From Acidobacteriota bacterium (GTDB taxonomy: Bacteria; Acidobacteriota; Terriglobia; Bryobacterales; Bryobacteraceae): 55,061 nt of DNA. How positions within the stretch are numbered: position 1 is the first letter of the stretch; every line of letters begins with the position of its first letter. A program made the position numbers and the translations under genes. Shown in pieces: positions 42,147 to 51,329 of this stretch. Under the pieces are notes generated by a model. It saw nothing but the letters and a program-made list of their open reading frames with translations, was not told the origin of the DNA and searched no databases. The stretch spans positions 1 to 55,061 of the forward strand of contig JACOSH010000225.1 in assembly GCA_016178945.1 (NCBI GenBank), written 5' to 3'.

Positions 42147-43615
42147 TTTAACACTAGAGCCGTCACATCACCCAATGACAGCGGCGCGAACCCGCGCGCC
42201 CGATTCGCGGCGCCGATCTCAAATGCGATCCGCCATTGCGCGAACAGGGTCCGATAAGCGTCGAGCAGGCTGACGGCCGGATCGTAAATGTGAGTGGCCT
42301 CCGCCGAGACTCCGTTCAGCTCGATCACCCGGAATTCCCCGCTTTTGAAGGCCTCCACCGACGCGGCGCGGAGGTCAAACCGCCCGAAGAAAAACCCCGG
42401 ATGCGACCGGCTGATCCGGTCGACCGCTTCCTCGAGAGCCGCCGTGCGAAAGCGCACGCCATCCAGGAAGATCGCGCCGCGGCAGTGCGACCCCAACTCC
42501 ACCAATCGCACCCGCTCTCCTGGCGGAACCACGTCGCACGCCGGGCGGCGGCAGGACCGCAGGTACACGCCGGCCAGGCAGCCCGCGCGCTCGTCTCGTC
42601 GAATCAATTGTTCCAGGGTGCTGGCGCCGTCTCCTGTGACTTCGGGGAACCGTTTTTCGGTGATGGAAAAAATGCGCCCGCGATCCTGGCCGGGATAGCG
42701 GTAGTAGAAGACGCCGAACTCGACGCCGGGGACGTATTCCTGGAGGATGGTGGGCTGGACGGCTTTGCTCAGGTAGCGCTCCAGTTCTTCGGATGAGCGC
42801 ACGACAGCCACGCCCGATCCGCGCTGGCCGACATCCGGCTTAAGAACCACCGGGAACTCCAGCCGGTTCTGCTGCATGAATTCCCGCGCCTCCGTCGCCG
42901 TCCGGACCCGGGCGAACCGCGCGACCGAGGTCGAATCCATCTGCGTCAGGATCAGCGATTTGGACTCGCCGATCAATCCCCCGGAGGAAATGCCCGGATT
43001 GGCCGCCGTGAACAAGGTCAAGGAGCGATGCTTCCAGGCGAGATAGAGGATATAGAGAGCGACCGGCAGATACGCGGCCCACGGCGGCCAGAATTCCCAG
43101 CGAAAACGGCGCCACCGCACGCGTCGCGCCAGCAGCAGCACGATGAGCGCCAGGGCCGGCACCAGCGGCCGAAGGGTCCCCGTGGCTTTCTCCCCCGCCA
43201 GCGCCGCCGCCCCCACCAGCAGGGGCGTCCAAAGGAGCGCGGCCAGCAACAAGTACCCGGCGAACACCCAGAAGCTGGTCTTGAGCAGTCCAGCGGCAAA
43301 ATAGGTGGGCAGGCGCAGGCCGGGAGTGAAGCGGCTCAGCAGGATGACGCTCAGGCCTCGCCGGCGCAGCCAGGCCGAAGCCTGCTCGACACGCTGCTCC
43401 GGCAGCCACCGGCGCAGCGCGCCCCAAGCCAGGGCCGGGCGGCCGATGGTCCGGCCGGCGAGAAACAGCAGCAGGTCCCCGCCGAAGATCCCCAGCATCG
43501 CGGCCAGCGCAGCCAGGGGATAACCCAACTCGCCTCGGGACACCAGCAAGCCGGCTCCAACTGTAGCCAGATCTTCGCTGACCAGGGTCGAAAGGGCAAT
43601 CCACAACAGAAGCAT
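42068..43615 (-). CDS. DedA/VTT membrane domain fused to ATP-grasp domain
   Basis: 515 aa from ATG 43615, which overlaps the NRDE stop as TGATG. Residues 1-190 are a DedA/SNARE-associated membrane domain: four to five TMs, with FGGDLLLFLAGRTIGRP and SRFTPGLRLPTYFAAG as in DedA. From about 215 an ATP-grasp ligase domain: FPVVLKPDVGQRGSGVAVVR, ILQEYVPGVEFGVFYYRYPG and an acid-box end (FRVIELNGVSAEATHIYD). Together it would couple a peptide- or phospholipid-type ligation to a membrane permease/scramblase. The 3' 79 nt overlap the kinase gene. Product unknown; the fusion is clear in sequence. Confidence 0.82.
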   Translation of the reverse strand: MLLLWIALSTLVSEDLATVGAGLLVSRGELGYPLAALAAMLGIFGGDLLLFLAGRTIGRPALAWGALRRWLPEQRVEQASAWLRRRGLSVILLSRFTPGLRLPTYFAAGLLKTSFWVFAGYLLLAALLWTPLLVGAAALAGEKATGTLRPLVPALALIVLLLARRVRWRRFRWEFWPPWAAYLPVALYILYLAWKHRSLTLFTAANPGISSGGLIGESKSLILTQMDSTSVARFARVRTATEAREFMQQNRLEFPVVLKPDVGQRGSGVAVVRSSEELERYLSKAVQPTILQEYVPGVEFGVFYYRYPGQDRGRIFSITEKRFPEVTGDGASTLEQLIRRDERAGCLAGVYLRSCRRPACDVVPPGERVRLVELGSHCRGAIFLDGVRFRTAALEEAVDRISRSHPGFFFGRFDLRAASVEAFKSGEFRVIELNGVSAEATHIYDPAVSLLDAYRTLFAQWRIAFEIGAANRARGFAPLSLGDVTALVLKCTSWTNRRTQPYLTSAKATRLQDAT

Positions 43616-44334
43616 CAAGCCGCCTTTCGCTCCAGCCGCTGACGCTCGCCGGGAACCCACTGGCACGGCGCTTGCGGCCAATATGAGAACTGAATCTCAG
43701 CCGGATTCACCCGAACCCAACTGAAGCTGACGGTCTCCGCATCGGGACGATGCATGCAAGAGGAATAGGCGCTGGCGCGCGTCCCGTGGCTCGAGTGGAA
43801 CGCGAACAGCATGGCCGGCGTGATCGCGCCCGCTTGAGCCTTCCGGCGCGCAAATTCCCGCCGGCGCATCGAACGCACACCGTCTGAGTCGACCGAAGAA
43901 GAGACCAGCGGTATGAGAGCCTCCCCGCCCCAGTTCGCGGCCAGCTCGCGGCCATTCCATTCGGCCACGTAAGCCGGCTGTCCCGGCTCGAGCGCCAGGA
44001 GCACCCAGGGCGCAAAAGCGCGAAGGTTGAAATCACGGAGCCGGCGATCGACGGCCGCGCAGTCTGGAGCGCTCAGCAATTCCGGGATCAACAAGCCGCG
44101 GCTCCGGGTGGGAACGGAACCCGCCGGCGGCCCATTCAACAGGCAAAGCGTAAGGCCCGCTTCGTTCACTCCCAGCCAGGACCCGCCGGCATCCAGGTCG
44201 CGCGGGAGCAAGACCCGCACGCCGTCGCGGTCCTCCAGGCGCGGCCCGCGCGCCGGTTTCCGGGTCAACTTCTCGTCGCGATTGCAAAGCAATTGGTAGC
44301 CGCCGTCTTCGTGCAGCCAGCTCACCGTGCACAT
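43615..44334 (-). CDS. NRDE/TANGO2-like protein
   Basis: 239 aa. N-terminal Cys2 (MCTVSWLHEDGGYQLLCNRDE) is placed as in Ntn-hydrolase-like NRDE proteins, named from that Asn-Arg-Asp-Glu motif; also GGSWLGVNEAGLTLCLLNGP. Eukaryotic TANGO2 relatives bind haem or lipid; bacterial roles are unsettled. It overlaps the DinB stop by 1 nt (TGATG) and the DedA/ATP-grasp start likewise, so three genes are translationally coupled. Near hemL only in a loose sense, so no haem role is claimed. Confidence 0.85.
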   Translation of the reverse strand: MCTVSWLHEDGGYQLLCNRDEKLTRKPARGPRLEDRDGVRVLLPRDLDAGGSWLGVNEAGLTLCLLNGPPAGSVPTRSRGLLIPELLSAPDCAAVDRRLRDFNLRAFAPWVLLALEPGQPAYVAEWNGRELAANWGGEALIPLVSSSVDSDGVRSMRRREFARRKAQAGAITPAMLFAFHSSHGTRASAYSSCMHRPDAETVSFSWVRVNPAEIQFSYWPQAPCQWVPGERQRLERKAA

Positions 44335-44855
44335 CAGGCCGCTCCTCGCAGATGCCGGATCGTGGAGGGCGCCATGCCGAAGCCGGCGTCGACGTGGATT
44401 CCCAGCGCCCGCAGGGTCATCGAGATCAGCGCGTAGTGATGAACGGTATGGCTGCGCAGCACCTGGAGCTCGCGCGCCGTCGTGGAAGCCAGCCAGCCGC
44501 CCTCGCCGATACCGGCCGGGGCGTCCTCCATACGAACCCGGACCCGCCGGTCCGCCGTATAGCGCAGCGCATCCAGCCGGTCGGCTAGCGACAGAATCTT
44601 CATCATGGCCTCCTCGCGGCGGGTCTCCAGGCGCGGGTCACGCCGGCGGGCATCGTAATCGATCGCCCCCCGCTCGACCCCATCCAGGAAGCACTCGTAG
44701 AACTCCAGGCAATGGCGGAGGTGCCCGCCTACTCGATGCGGCGGCAGAAGGGATGGGATGCGGACATAGGCGGCGTCGTCCAGTCTGGCCAGCAGGTCCG
44801 ACCCCTGCCACAACAGTCCGATGTTCTCCTCGATCAACTGATCCTGTGCTCGCAT
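44334..44855 (-). CDS. DinB-family (DinB_2) four-helix protein
   Basis: 173 aa. Fold signatures: RAQDQLIEENIGLLWQGSDLLARLDDAAY, GGHLRHCLEFYECFLDGVERG (metal His) and LQVLRSHTVHHYALI (His pair), the usual DinB/YfiT metal-binding arrangement for thiol-dependent enzymes or hydrolases. First gene of the run DinB-NRDE-DedA/ATP-grasp-kinase-lutABC; junctions are TGATG or short. No Shine-Dalgarno is obvious; no -10 placed confidently. Confidence 0.82.
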   Translation of the reverse strand: MRAQDQLIEENIGLLWQGSDLLARLDDAAYVRIPSLLPPHRVGGHLRHCLEFYECFLDGVERGAIDYDARRRDPRLETRREEAMMKILSLADRLDALRYTADRRVRVRMEDAPAGIGEGGWLASTTARELQVLRSHTVHHYALISMTLRALGIHVDAGFGMAPSTIRHLRGAA

Positions 44856-44903
44856 AGCGTGTTCCCAGGATTAGTTGACCCGGACCAGAGTTTTCTTTTC
44901 TGG

Positions 44904-45479
44904 CTAGGGATGTTCCCCAGCCTGGAACATCGAGATCCCGGCGACGCCCGCCGCGCCAGCCTCCCGGCACAGCGGCGCATTCCCTGGATTGACGCCGCCT
45001 AACGCCAGCACGGGTATCCGCACCGCCGCCGCGGCTTCACGCAGGCGATCCAGGCCCACGGGCGGACCGTACGCGGCTTTGGACGGGGTGAAGAATACGG
45101 GTCCGAAGACGGCGAAGTCCGCGCCCTCTTGCTCGGCCGCGCGAACCTCGTCCACGCTGTGGCAGGAAACCCCGAAGTGGAACCCGGCCGGCACCACCGG
45201 GCGCCACTCGGACGGCGCGACCGAGGAGGCCGGCAAGTGCACGCCCTGAGCGCCACAAACCAGCGCCACGTCCACGCGATCGTTGACCAGGATCTCGGTC
45301 CCCGACCCCCGCGCCAGCTCGACCACGCGACGGACCAGGACCACCAGCTCGCGGGTGGCGAGATCTTTTTCCCGGATCTGGATACGCTCCACGCCCGCGC
45401 GCACCGCCCGGGCGATCGACTCCAGCAGCGGCTCGACGCCGCCCAGCGCGCTTCTGTCCGTGATGTAATAGCGCAGCAT
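44904..45479 (-). CDS. Thiamine-phosphate synthase-like protein (ThiE/TenI)
   Basis: 191 aa TIM-barrel from ATG 45479: [71 protein letters not shown] and [14 protein letters not shown]. ThiE joins the thiamine pyrimidine and thiazole phosphates; TenI homologues aromatise thiazole. The phosphate-binding AALGGV is LALGGV here. ATG shares a base with the FmdE-like stop at 45479. It lies at the end of the molybdate operon; no other thiamine genes are near, so an alternative role is possible. Confidence 0.82.
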   Translation of the reverse strand: MLRYYITDRSALGGVEPLLESIARAVRAGVERIQIREKDLATRELVVLVRRVVELARGSGTEILVNDRVDVALVCGAQGVHLPASSVAPSEWRPVVPAGFHFGVSCHSVDEVRAAEQEGADFAVFGPVFFTPSKAAYGPPVGLDRLREAAAAVRIPVLALGGVNPGNAPLCREAGAAGVAGISMFQAGEHP

Positions 45480-46060
45480 CAGAGCGGCTGGTAGTACCGC
45501 TCGCCGGCGCAGGCCTTGCACAATGTGCGCCCGTCGCGGATCACCTCGCGCTTGAAGTTGATGCCCTCCCCGCACTCGGCGCACACCACGCGGGGCGATT
45601 TGTAGCCCGGGAACTCTTCCGGCCCCAGCCGCACCCGCACCCATTGGATGTCGAACAGGTCCTGGTCTGGCATCTCGCGATAGGCTCGCATCTGCTGCTC
45701 GTTCCTGGAGACGATCTCCGGGTGCATTTCGCGGGCGCGCTGCTTGGCGGACTCCTTGGCAGCCACGCGCACGGCGCGGTCCGCCTGCAGGTCGCAGAAC
45801 GTGGCCGCCACCTTGCCGAAGTCGCGAAACTTCAGTGCGCGCTTGCCCAGGCGGCACCCTGTGACGATGGGAATGGCATCGGTGGCGCAGCGGTCGATCT
45901 CGACAAAGGTCACCAGGCGCTTGCGGTCCTTGCCCTCGGGATCTTCCAGGCCCAGCAGCTTCACGCCGCAGAGCGCCAGGCGCAGCCCCAGAATCTGGCC
46001 CGCGCACATGTGGCCGTGCGCGGCTTCGGCCAGCTTCTCGTATTCCTCGAAGGTCCTCAT
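45479..46060 (-). CDS. FmdE-family protein with C-terminal zinc ribbon
   Basis: 193 aa from ATG 46060 (overlaps modC stop as ATGA). FmdE-type domain: [48 protein letters not shown]. Zinc ribbon at the end: [12 protein letters not shown] and [11 protein letters not shown] (two CxxC). FmdE family members appear with molybdo- or tungsto-enzymes and are thought to help their metal cofactor; placement with modB and modC fits that. No formylmethanofuran dehydrogenase subunits are present. Confidence 0.85.
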   Translation of the reverse strand: MRTFEEYEKLAEAAHGHMCAGQILGLRLALCGVKLLGLEDPEGKDRKRLVTFVEIDRCATDAIPIVTGCRLGKRALKFRDFGKVAATFCDLQADRAVRVAAKESAKQRAREMHPEIVSRNEQQMRAYREMPDQDLFDIQWVRVRLGPEEFPGYKSPRVVCAECGEGINFKREVIRDGRTLCKACAGERYYQPL

Positions 46061-47130
46061 AGCACGCGAATCGCTTCCGGAGGAAACTCCACGAGCCACT
46101 CCTTATTATCCTTCTGTTTGGCGTACTCGGCGCGCGGCAATTCCGCGGTGATCCCTCCGGAAAACTCCAGGCGCACCGCCTGCGGCCTCTCCGAGACGCG
46201 CACCAACTGGGCTGGGACCTGGTTCGAGGCGATCCGCCCGCCGTTTCCGCCGAGCACCCGCAGCGCATCCGCCGGGACACACAACCAGACCCGGTCGCCG
46301 AGCAGCTTTCCCGGCAGGTACGTGCCGTGCAGCTCGAACTGCTCGAGCTTCAGGCGGCTGGTGTTGCGGCCCGGATCGAGTCCCGCGATCTCCGCGGAAA
46401 ACAGGTTAGCGGCGCCCAGCAGCCGCGCCACATCGACGCCGGCGGGCCGGGCCAGGACGGCGGCGGGCGTGCCGGTCTGCACAATCCGCCCCTGGTCGAG
46501 CACCAGCATCGTGTCCGCCATTTCAAAGCATTCGTCCAGGTCGTGCGTCACCAGCAGGGCCGGAACGCGGAACTCGCTGCGCACTTGCCGCAGCACCGCA
46601 TAGAGCTCGGTGCGCAGCGGGGCGTCCAGGCCCCGGGCCGGCTCGTCCAGCAGCAGCAGTTTGGGCGAGCCGATCAGGGCGCGAGCGATCGAGCAGCGCT
46701 GCTTTTCGCCGCCGGAAACCTCGTGCGGCCGCCGGCCCGCCACGCCGCCCAGCCGGAACTTCTCGATCATCTCGTTGACGCGCCGGTGCCGCTCCAGGCG
46801 CGGCGATCGCTCGGCGGCGAACTGGAGGTTCTTGCGAAGCGTCATGTGCGGAAACAGGGCGTAGTTCTGAAACACGTACCCGCAGTGCCGGCGTTGGGGG
46901 GGCAGGTTGACGCGGGCCGCCGCGTCGAACAGGATTTCGTCGTCCAGCAGAATGCGTCCCGAATCCGGCCTGACGAAGCCGGCGATCGAATCCAGGATCA
47001 GGGTCTTGCCCGCGCCGCTGGCTCCGAACAGGACGGTGACGCCCTCCGCGGCCTGGAATTCGACTTCCAGAGCGAATCCCGCCGATTCCGGTCCCGCGGG
47101 GAATCGCCTGGCGACGCGGACCTGAATCAT
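46057..47130 (-). CDS. modC: Molybdate/tungstate ABC transporter ATP-binding protein
   Basis: 357 aa from ATG 47130. Walker [19 protein letters not shown]-loop [17 protein letters not shown], signature [15 protein letters not shown], Walker [17 protein letters not shown], then H-loop LLVTHDLDE. The C-terminal part (about 270-357) is a MOP/TOBE-like oxyanion-sensing domain, diverged. ATG overlaps the modB stop as ATGA. The periplasmic binding protein modA is not adjacent. Anion identity (molybdate or tungstate) is inferred from operon and family. Confidence 0.9.
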   Translation of the reverse strand: MIQVRVARRFPAGPESAGFALEVEFQAAEGVTVLFGASGAGKTLILDSIAGFVRPDSGRILLDDEILFDAAARVNLPPQRRHCGYVFQNYALFPHMTLRKNLQFAAERSPRLERHRRVNEMIEKFRLGGVAGRRPHEVSGGEKQRCSIARALIGSPKLLLLDEPARGLDAPLRTELYAVLRQVRSEFRVPALLVTHDLDECFEMADTMLVLDQGRIVQTGTPAAVLARPAGVDVARLLGAANLFSAEIAGLDPGRNTSRLKLEQFELHGTYLPGKLLGDRVWLCVPADALRVLGGNGGRIASNQVPAQLVRVSERPQAVRLEFSGGITAELPRAEYAKQKDNKEWLVEFPPEAIRVL

Positions 47131-47795
47131 GCACCGGCCTGCCTTCGCTCCAGACGGTTCGCGAGATACAGGACGGCCACCGCCGTCGCCGACACCACCA
47201 GCACCAGCGCGCGCGCCACCGCGCCGTTGCCCGATTCGACGGCGTCGAAGATCGCCACCGCCACGGTCTGGGTGCGGCCAGGGATGTTGCCGGCAATCAT
47301 GATGGTGACGCCGAAATCGCCCAGTGCGCGGGCGAAGGCCAGCACCGCGGCTGCCGAAATCGAGCGGCGGGCCAGCGGCAGCGTCACCCGCCAAAAGACG
47401 GTCCACTCCGATGCGCCCAGGTTGCGAGCGGCCCGCTCATAGCTCCGGTCGACGCTTTCCAGCGCCGCGCGCGCCGACTTCACCAGCAGAGGCGTGGCGT
47501 GGAACAGCGCCGCCAACACCGCCGCCTGCCAGGTGAAGACCAGCGGCGCGCCCACCGCCCACTCGTAGATCCTGCCCAGCACGCTCTCCCGCCCGATCAC
47601 CACCAGCAAGTAGTACCCGAGGACGGTCGGCGGAAGCACCAGGGGGAGGGTCGCGGCGGCGTCCAACAGCTCCTTGCCGCGAAATTCCCGGTTGGCCAGC
47701 AGGTAAGCCATCGCCAGCCCCAGCAGCAGCGAGAGCGCCGTGGCCAGGCCCGCCACTCGCAGGCTCAGCCACAAGGGAAACCAGTCGATGGACAT
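47127..47795 (-). CDS. modB: Molybdate/tungstate ABC transporter permease
   Basis: 222 aa inner-membrane permease with about five TMs, from ATG 47795: LWLSLRVAGLATALSLLLGL, LLDAAATLPLVLPPTVLGYY, the EAA coupling motif ERAARNLGASEWTVFWRVTLP, and FARALGDFGVTIMIAGNIPG, as in ModB. TATAAT (47810-47805) lies 9 nt before the ATG without Shine-Dalgarno, so the operon message is probably leaderless. Head of modB-modC-fmdE-thiE. Confidence 0.92.
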   Translation of the reverse strand: MSIDWFPLWLSLRVAGLATALSLLLGLAMAYLLANREFRGKELLDAAATLPLVLPPTVLGYYLLVVIGRESVLGRIYEWAVGAPLVFTWQAAVLAALFHATPLLVKSARAALESVDRSYERAARNLGASEWTVFWRVTLPLARRSISAAAVLAFARALGDFGVTIMIAGNIPGRTQTVAVAIFDAVESGNGAVARALVLVVSATAVAVLYLANRLERRQAGA

Positions 47796-47880
47796 GAAAG
47801 CTTGATTATAGCTGCTGGTCCCGAGCCGGCGGCGGCCCGCTCCATGTATACTCCAATTCTCAGGCCGCCGGAGCACTTGG

Positions 47881-50800
47881 ATGGAAACAACGATCGAGGA
47901 CCAAGTCCGCTCGTTGAACCAGCAGGTTGCCGCGCTACAGCGGAGCGGCGACATCGAGCAGGGTTACCAGCTTGCCGAACAGACCTTCCGCCTGGCGCGG
48001 GAGAAACTTCCAAGCGGCAGCTATCTGCTCGCCCAAAGCGCACGGAACCTGGCGATCATGAACCAGATGCGCGGCGACGAACAGGAGACACCCAAAGCCT
48101 TTTGGCTCGCCTTTGAACTGTACGATGTCGCGCTGAAACACGCTCGATCCGGGCGGATCAGGCTTCACGAGTCCGGCAGGCTACGCGAGGCACGCGATGT
48201 TGCGGCGACTGAGCTGAATGCCGCGCGCGCCCTGGTGCAAACAGGCCAACTGTTCGGCGCCAACCGCGTGCGAGATCTCCTGGAAAGCGGGATCGCCCTG
48301 GCGGAGATTCATTTCGAGATCGGCGAGCTCGACGACGGGGCGCGCCTCCTGGCCGAGTTGGAACGTTCCGCGCGAAGCGACCCGAACGATCCCCTCTGGG
48401 TGAGAACCTTGCAGTTGCACGGCCGGCTCGCGCGCGAACAGGGGAGCTTGGCTGAGGCGAAGCGGATCTACGCGGAGGTGCTGGAAGCCGCCCAGAGTGG
48501 CGGTGCGCCGCCGCTATTCGTGGCGAGCTGTCACAATAATCTCGGCTTCGCCTGCAAGGCGCTCGGGGAAGTTGGCCGGGCGGAGGCATGCTTCAGGGAA
48601 GCGGTCGAACTGATCCGGAATTCCGGCGAAACGCAGGACCGGCAGAACTGCGCCGCTTTCCTCGCCAATCTGGCCGACCTCTATTCGGGCATCGGCCAAC
48701 TCGATCGCGCAGTGGAACAGCAGCGCGAGGCGTTGAGGATCGACCGGGCGGTGCGAGAACCGGCGGACCTCACGTACGCTCTACATCGATTCAACCTGGG
48801 GATCTACCTCGCGCAGCGCGGGAATCGCGAGGAGGCTTTCGAGCTTATCGCGGACGCGAGCGCGATTCTCGCTCGCGACATCAACCCCAGAAGTCCCCGA
48901 TTCGCGAAACACTACCAGAATGCCGCTACGGCGCTCGTGCAGAGTGGACATTTCAAAGAAGCGGAGAGCAGCGCCGTCTTCGCGCTGGAGACGGTCCGCG
49001 AGACTCTCGGGGAGAAAACCGCCGCCTTCGCCGACACACTGCGCGTGCTGGGCTGGGTCTATATCCGGCGAGGAAAATACGGTCAGGCCGAGGGCGCGCT
49101 CCGGAAAGCGAGGGCCATCACGCGCGAACTGTTGCCCCTGGATCATCCGCAGCATTTGGAAATTCTGGAAAACCTGTTCGTTGCCCTCGCGGGCCGGGGC
49201 CAATCCGGCCAGCCGTTCGCCGTTCTCAAGGAGCTGCACGACATCGAGTCGGCCAGGCTCGATCCATGCTTGCGGCTGGGTGCGGACGCGGATCGCCTGC
49301 AATTCCTGGCCGCGCTCCAAGAGAATACGGCGCGAGCGGTGTCATTCGTCCTGGAGCAACTGCCGGACGATTCGGCGGCCGCCGGCTGGCTGTACGATCT
49401 CGTGCTCCGGCGTAAGGGCCTGGCTGCGGAGGCCCTGATGACGCAGCGCGAATCCATCCTGGCGGATCGATATCCCGGGCTTCGCGAGCCGCTCGAGAAG
49501 CTGAGATCGCTCCGCGCCCTGGCAGGACGCATGATGCTGGATCGTTCCTATGACGTCAATGTGGACGAGTACCAACAGCGGCTGGGTGCGTTGCGCGCGG
49601 AGGCCGATGAAATCGAGCGCCGGCTCAGCCGGGAAATCCCCGAGACGGGCCTCCAGCAGAGGTTGCTGGCGGCCGGCACAGCCGCTGTCGCGTCGGCGCT
49701 GCCAGCCGATACCGTACTACTGGAATTCGTTCAGTATAGGGAATTCCGTTTTGGCGCCAACGAGCAAAAGGGAGAGCCTCGCTTTGGGCCTCTCTCCTAT
49801 GCGGCTTTCGTGCTTCGGGCTGGACAGCCTGCTTCGCTTCGGCTGGTGAGACTCGGCGCCGCTGCCGCTATCGACGAGCGGATCGCCGGGCATCGGGCGT
49901 GGATTACGGGTGATGATTCCAGCAGGGGCTCGACTGAGGCGGATACGCGCCTGGCTTTCTCCGGCATCATCGATGGGTTGTCCACGCTCCTGAAACGCCG
50001 CCGTACCGGTGGCGCGCGAAAGCGCGGCCAGGCGCTGCGCGCGCTGATCTTGGACCCGCTGTTCCCCTCCGGAGTACCGCCCGGCAAGCTATTCATCGCG
50101 CCTGACGGAGACCTCTGCTGGCTGCCGTTTGAGTGCCTGTTTGACGACCACGGACCGCTGATCGAGCGCACCGCCATCAGTTATCTCACCTGCGGCCGGG
50201 ACGCGCTGAGCTTCGGCGCCGCGTCTACGGTCCCGCCATCGGATTCCCTGGTGGTCGCCGACCCGGATTATGAACTCGCCCAGGCCGCGGCGGCGTGCGC
50301 TCCCGGCGGCTACCATTCTTACGACATGCAGAAGAAAGCGCCGCTGTTCTCGCCTCTGGAGGGAACGCGCACGGAAGGCGCCGCCGTGGCCGGCCTCCTG
50401 GGCGTCAAGCCGTCAATGGGCGCCGATGCGACGGAAAGCCTGATAAAGGACAGCCGCTCGCCACGCGTCCTGCACCTGGCGAGTCATGGCTTCTTCTTTG
50501 AGGCCGCCGGCGGTGTGGCGGACACCGGCGGAATCGGCCGCATTCGCTACAGCGAAGATCCGATGCTGCGGTCGGGTCTGGCTCTGGCCGGCGCAAATTC
50601 GTTCCTGCGCGGGAGATCCCTGCCCGAAGCCGCGGAGGATGGAATCCTCACCTCTCGCGACGTAGCCAGTCTGGATCTGCGCGGCGCCAAGCTCGTCGTT
50701 CTGTCGGCCTGCAACACCGGGTTGGGCGCGCTGCGGCAGGGCGAGGGCGTGTTTGGATTGCGGCGCGCCTTCTGGTTGGCCGGGGCGCGTGCCTTGATCG

Positions 50801-50994
50801 TCAGCCTTTGGAAAGTCGCGGATCGCGAGACCTCCGAATTCATGACTTACCTGTACGAGCATTTGGTCAACCACGGGATGGGACCGGCGGACGCGCTGCG
50901 AAGTGCGCAGCGGCGCATGCGAACCAGGCATGCCGACCCCTACTACTGGGCCGCATTCGTCTTCATCGGGGACCCTACATCACAAGTGAGGTAA
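47881..50994 (+). CDS. TPR-CHAT domain protein (caspase-like protease)
   Basis: 1037 aa. An N-terminal array of TPRs (about 1-470: NLAIMNQMRGDE, NNLGFACKALGEVGRAEACF, FLANLADLYSGIGQLDRAVE, VLGWVYIRRGKYGQAEGAL), a helical region, then a CHAT caspase domain about 720-1035: His869 in HLASHGFFFE and Cys944 in VVLSACNTGLGAL, both in the right context, with SLWKVADRETSEFM near the end. CHAT proteases act in bacterial cell-death and signalling modules; TPRs sense or bind partners. ATG 47881 has GGAG 8 nt upstream; TATACT (47847-47852) is a possible -10. A small membrane gene follows 6 nt later. Confidence 0.9.
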   Translation: METTIEDQVRSLNQQVAALQRSGDIEQGYQLAEQTFRLAREKLPSGSYLLAQSARNLAIMNQMRGDEQETPKAFWLAFELYDVALKHARSGRIRLHESGRLREARDVAATELNAARALVQTGQLFGANRVRDLLESGIALAEIHFEIGELDDGARLLAELERSARSDPNDPLWVRTLQLHGRLAREQGSLAEAKRIYAEVLEAAQSGGAPPLFVASCHNNLGFACKALGEVGRAEACFREAVELIRNSGETQDRQNCAAFLANLADLYSGIGQLDRAVEQQREALRIDRAVREPADLTYALHRFNLGIYLAQRGNREEAFELIADASAILARDINPRSPRFAKHYQNAATALVQSGHFKEAESSAVFALETVRETLGEKTAAFADTLRVLGWVYIRRGKYGQAEGALRKARAITRELLPLDHPQHLEILENLFVALAGRGQSGQPFAVLKELHDIESARLDPCLRLGADADRLQFLAALQENTARAVSFVLEQLPDDSAAAGWLYDLVLRRKGLAAEALMTQRESILADRYPGLREPLEKLRSLRALAGRMMLDRSYDVNVDEYQQRLGALRAEADEIERRLSREIPETGLQQRLLAAGTAAVASALPADTVLLEFVQYREFRFGANEQKGEPRFGPLSYAAFVLRAGQPASLRLVRLGAAAAIDERIAGHRAWITGDDSSRGSTEADTRLAFSGIIDGLSTLLKRRRTGGARKRGQALRALILDPLFPSGVPPGKLFIAPDGDLCWLPFECLFDDHGPLIERTAISYLTCGRDALSFGAASTVPPSDSLVVADPDYELAQAAAACAPGGYHSYDMQKKAPLFSPLEGTRTEGAAVAGLLGVKPSMGADATESLIKDSRSPRVLHLASHGFFFEAAGGVADTGGIGRIRYSEDPMLRSGLALAGANSFLRGRSLPEAAEDGILTSRDVASLDLRGAKLVVLSACNTGLGALRQGEGVFGLRRAFWLAGARALIVSLWKVADRETSEFMTYLYEHLVNHGMGPADALRSAQRRMRTRHADPYYWAAFVFIGDPTSQVR

Positions 50995-51000
50995 ACGGTT

Positions 51001-51318
51001 ATGGAACTTCCACACGACTTCTTCACTCCGCAAAGCGCGCTCACGCTCTCCGGCGCGACGACCATGACCTACGTGGTCGCCAGCGGCTGCCAGGCGGCCT
51101 TCAATTTCAATCCCCGCTGGCTGGCCCTGGCGATCGCGATCGCGATCACCGCCTTCGGCACTTGGAACGCACATGGCGGCCCGGTCGACTACGTGTTCGC
51201 GATCGTCAATGGGTTTCTTGTCTTCCTGAGCGCCGTTGGCATATCCGCAACCGTTCCGGAGAAGAAGTCGCGGAGTTTCGGAGAGACGAAACGCGGCTTT
51301 TTCGCGCGCTGGTATTGA
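51001..51318 (+). CDS. Small two-TM protein downstream of CHAT protease
   Basis: 105 aa. Two hydrophobic segments: LTLSGATTMTYVVASGCQAA (about 14-33, weak) and LALAIAIAITAFGTWNAHG plus DYVFAIVNGFLVFLSAVGIS (about 42-83), so two or three membrane passes, with a charged C-terminal tail (EKKSRSFGETKRGFFARWY). ATG 51001 has GAGG about 9 nt upstream and is 6 nt after the CHAT stop, so it is co-translated. No family name recognised. Its tight link to a CHAT protease makes it a candidate target or membrane partner. Confidence 0.65.
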   Translation: MELPHDFFTPQSALTLSGATTMTYVVASGCQAAFNFNPRWLALAIAIAITAFGTWNAHGGPVDYVFAIVNGFLVFLSAVGISATVPEKKSRSFGETKRGFFARWY

Positions 51319-51329
51319 CGCTGACCCAC

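Noticed and set aside
40050-42257. 735-codon + strand open frame opposite the Ser/Thr kinase
   Set aside because: Low-complexity Arg/His/Gly-rich sequence; the - strand has clear kinase and FGE motifs.
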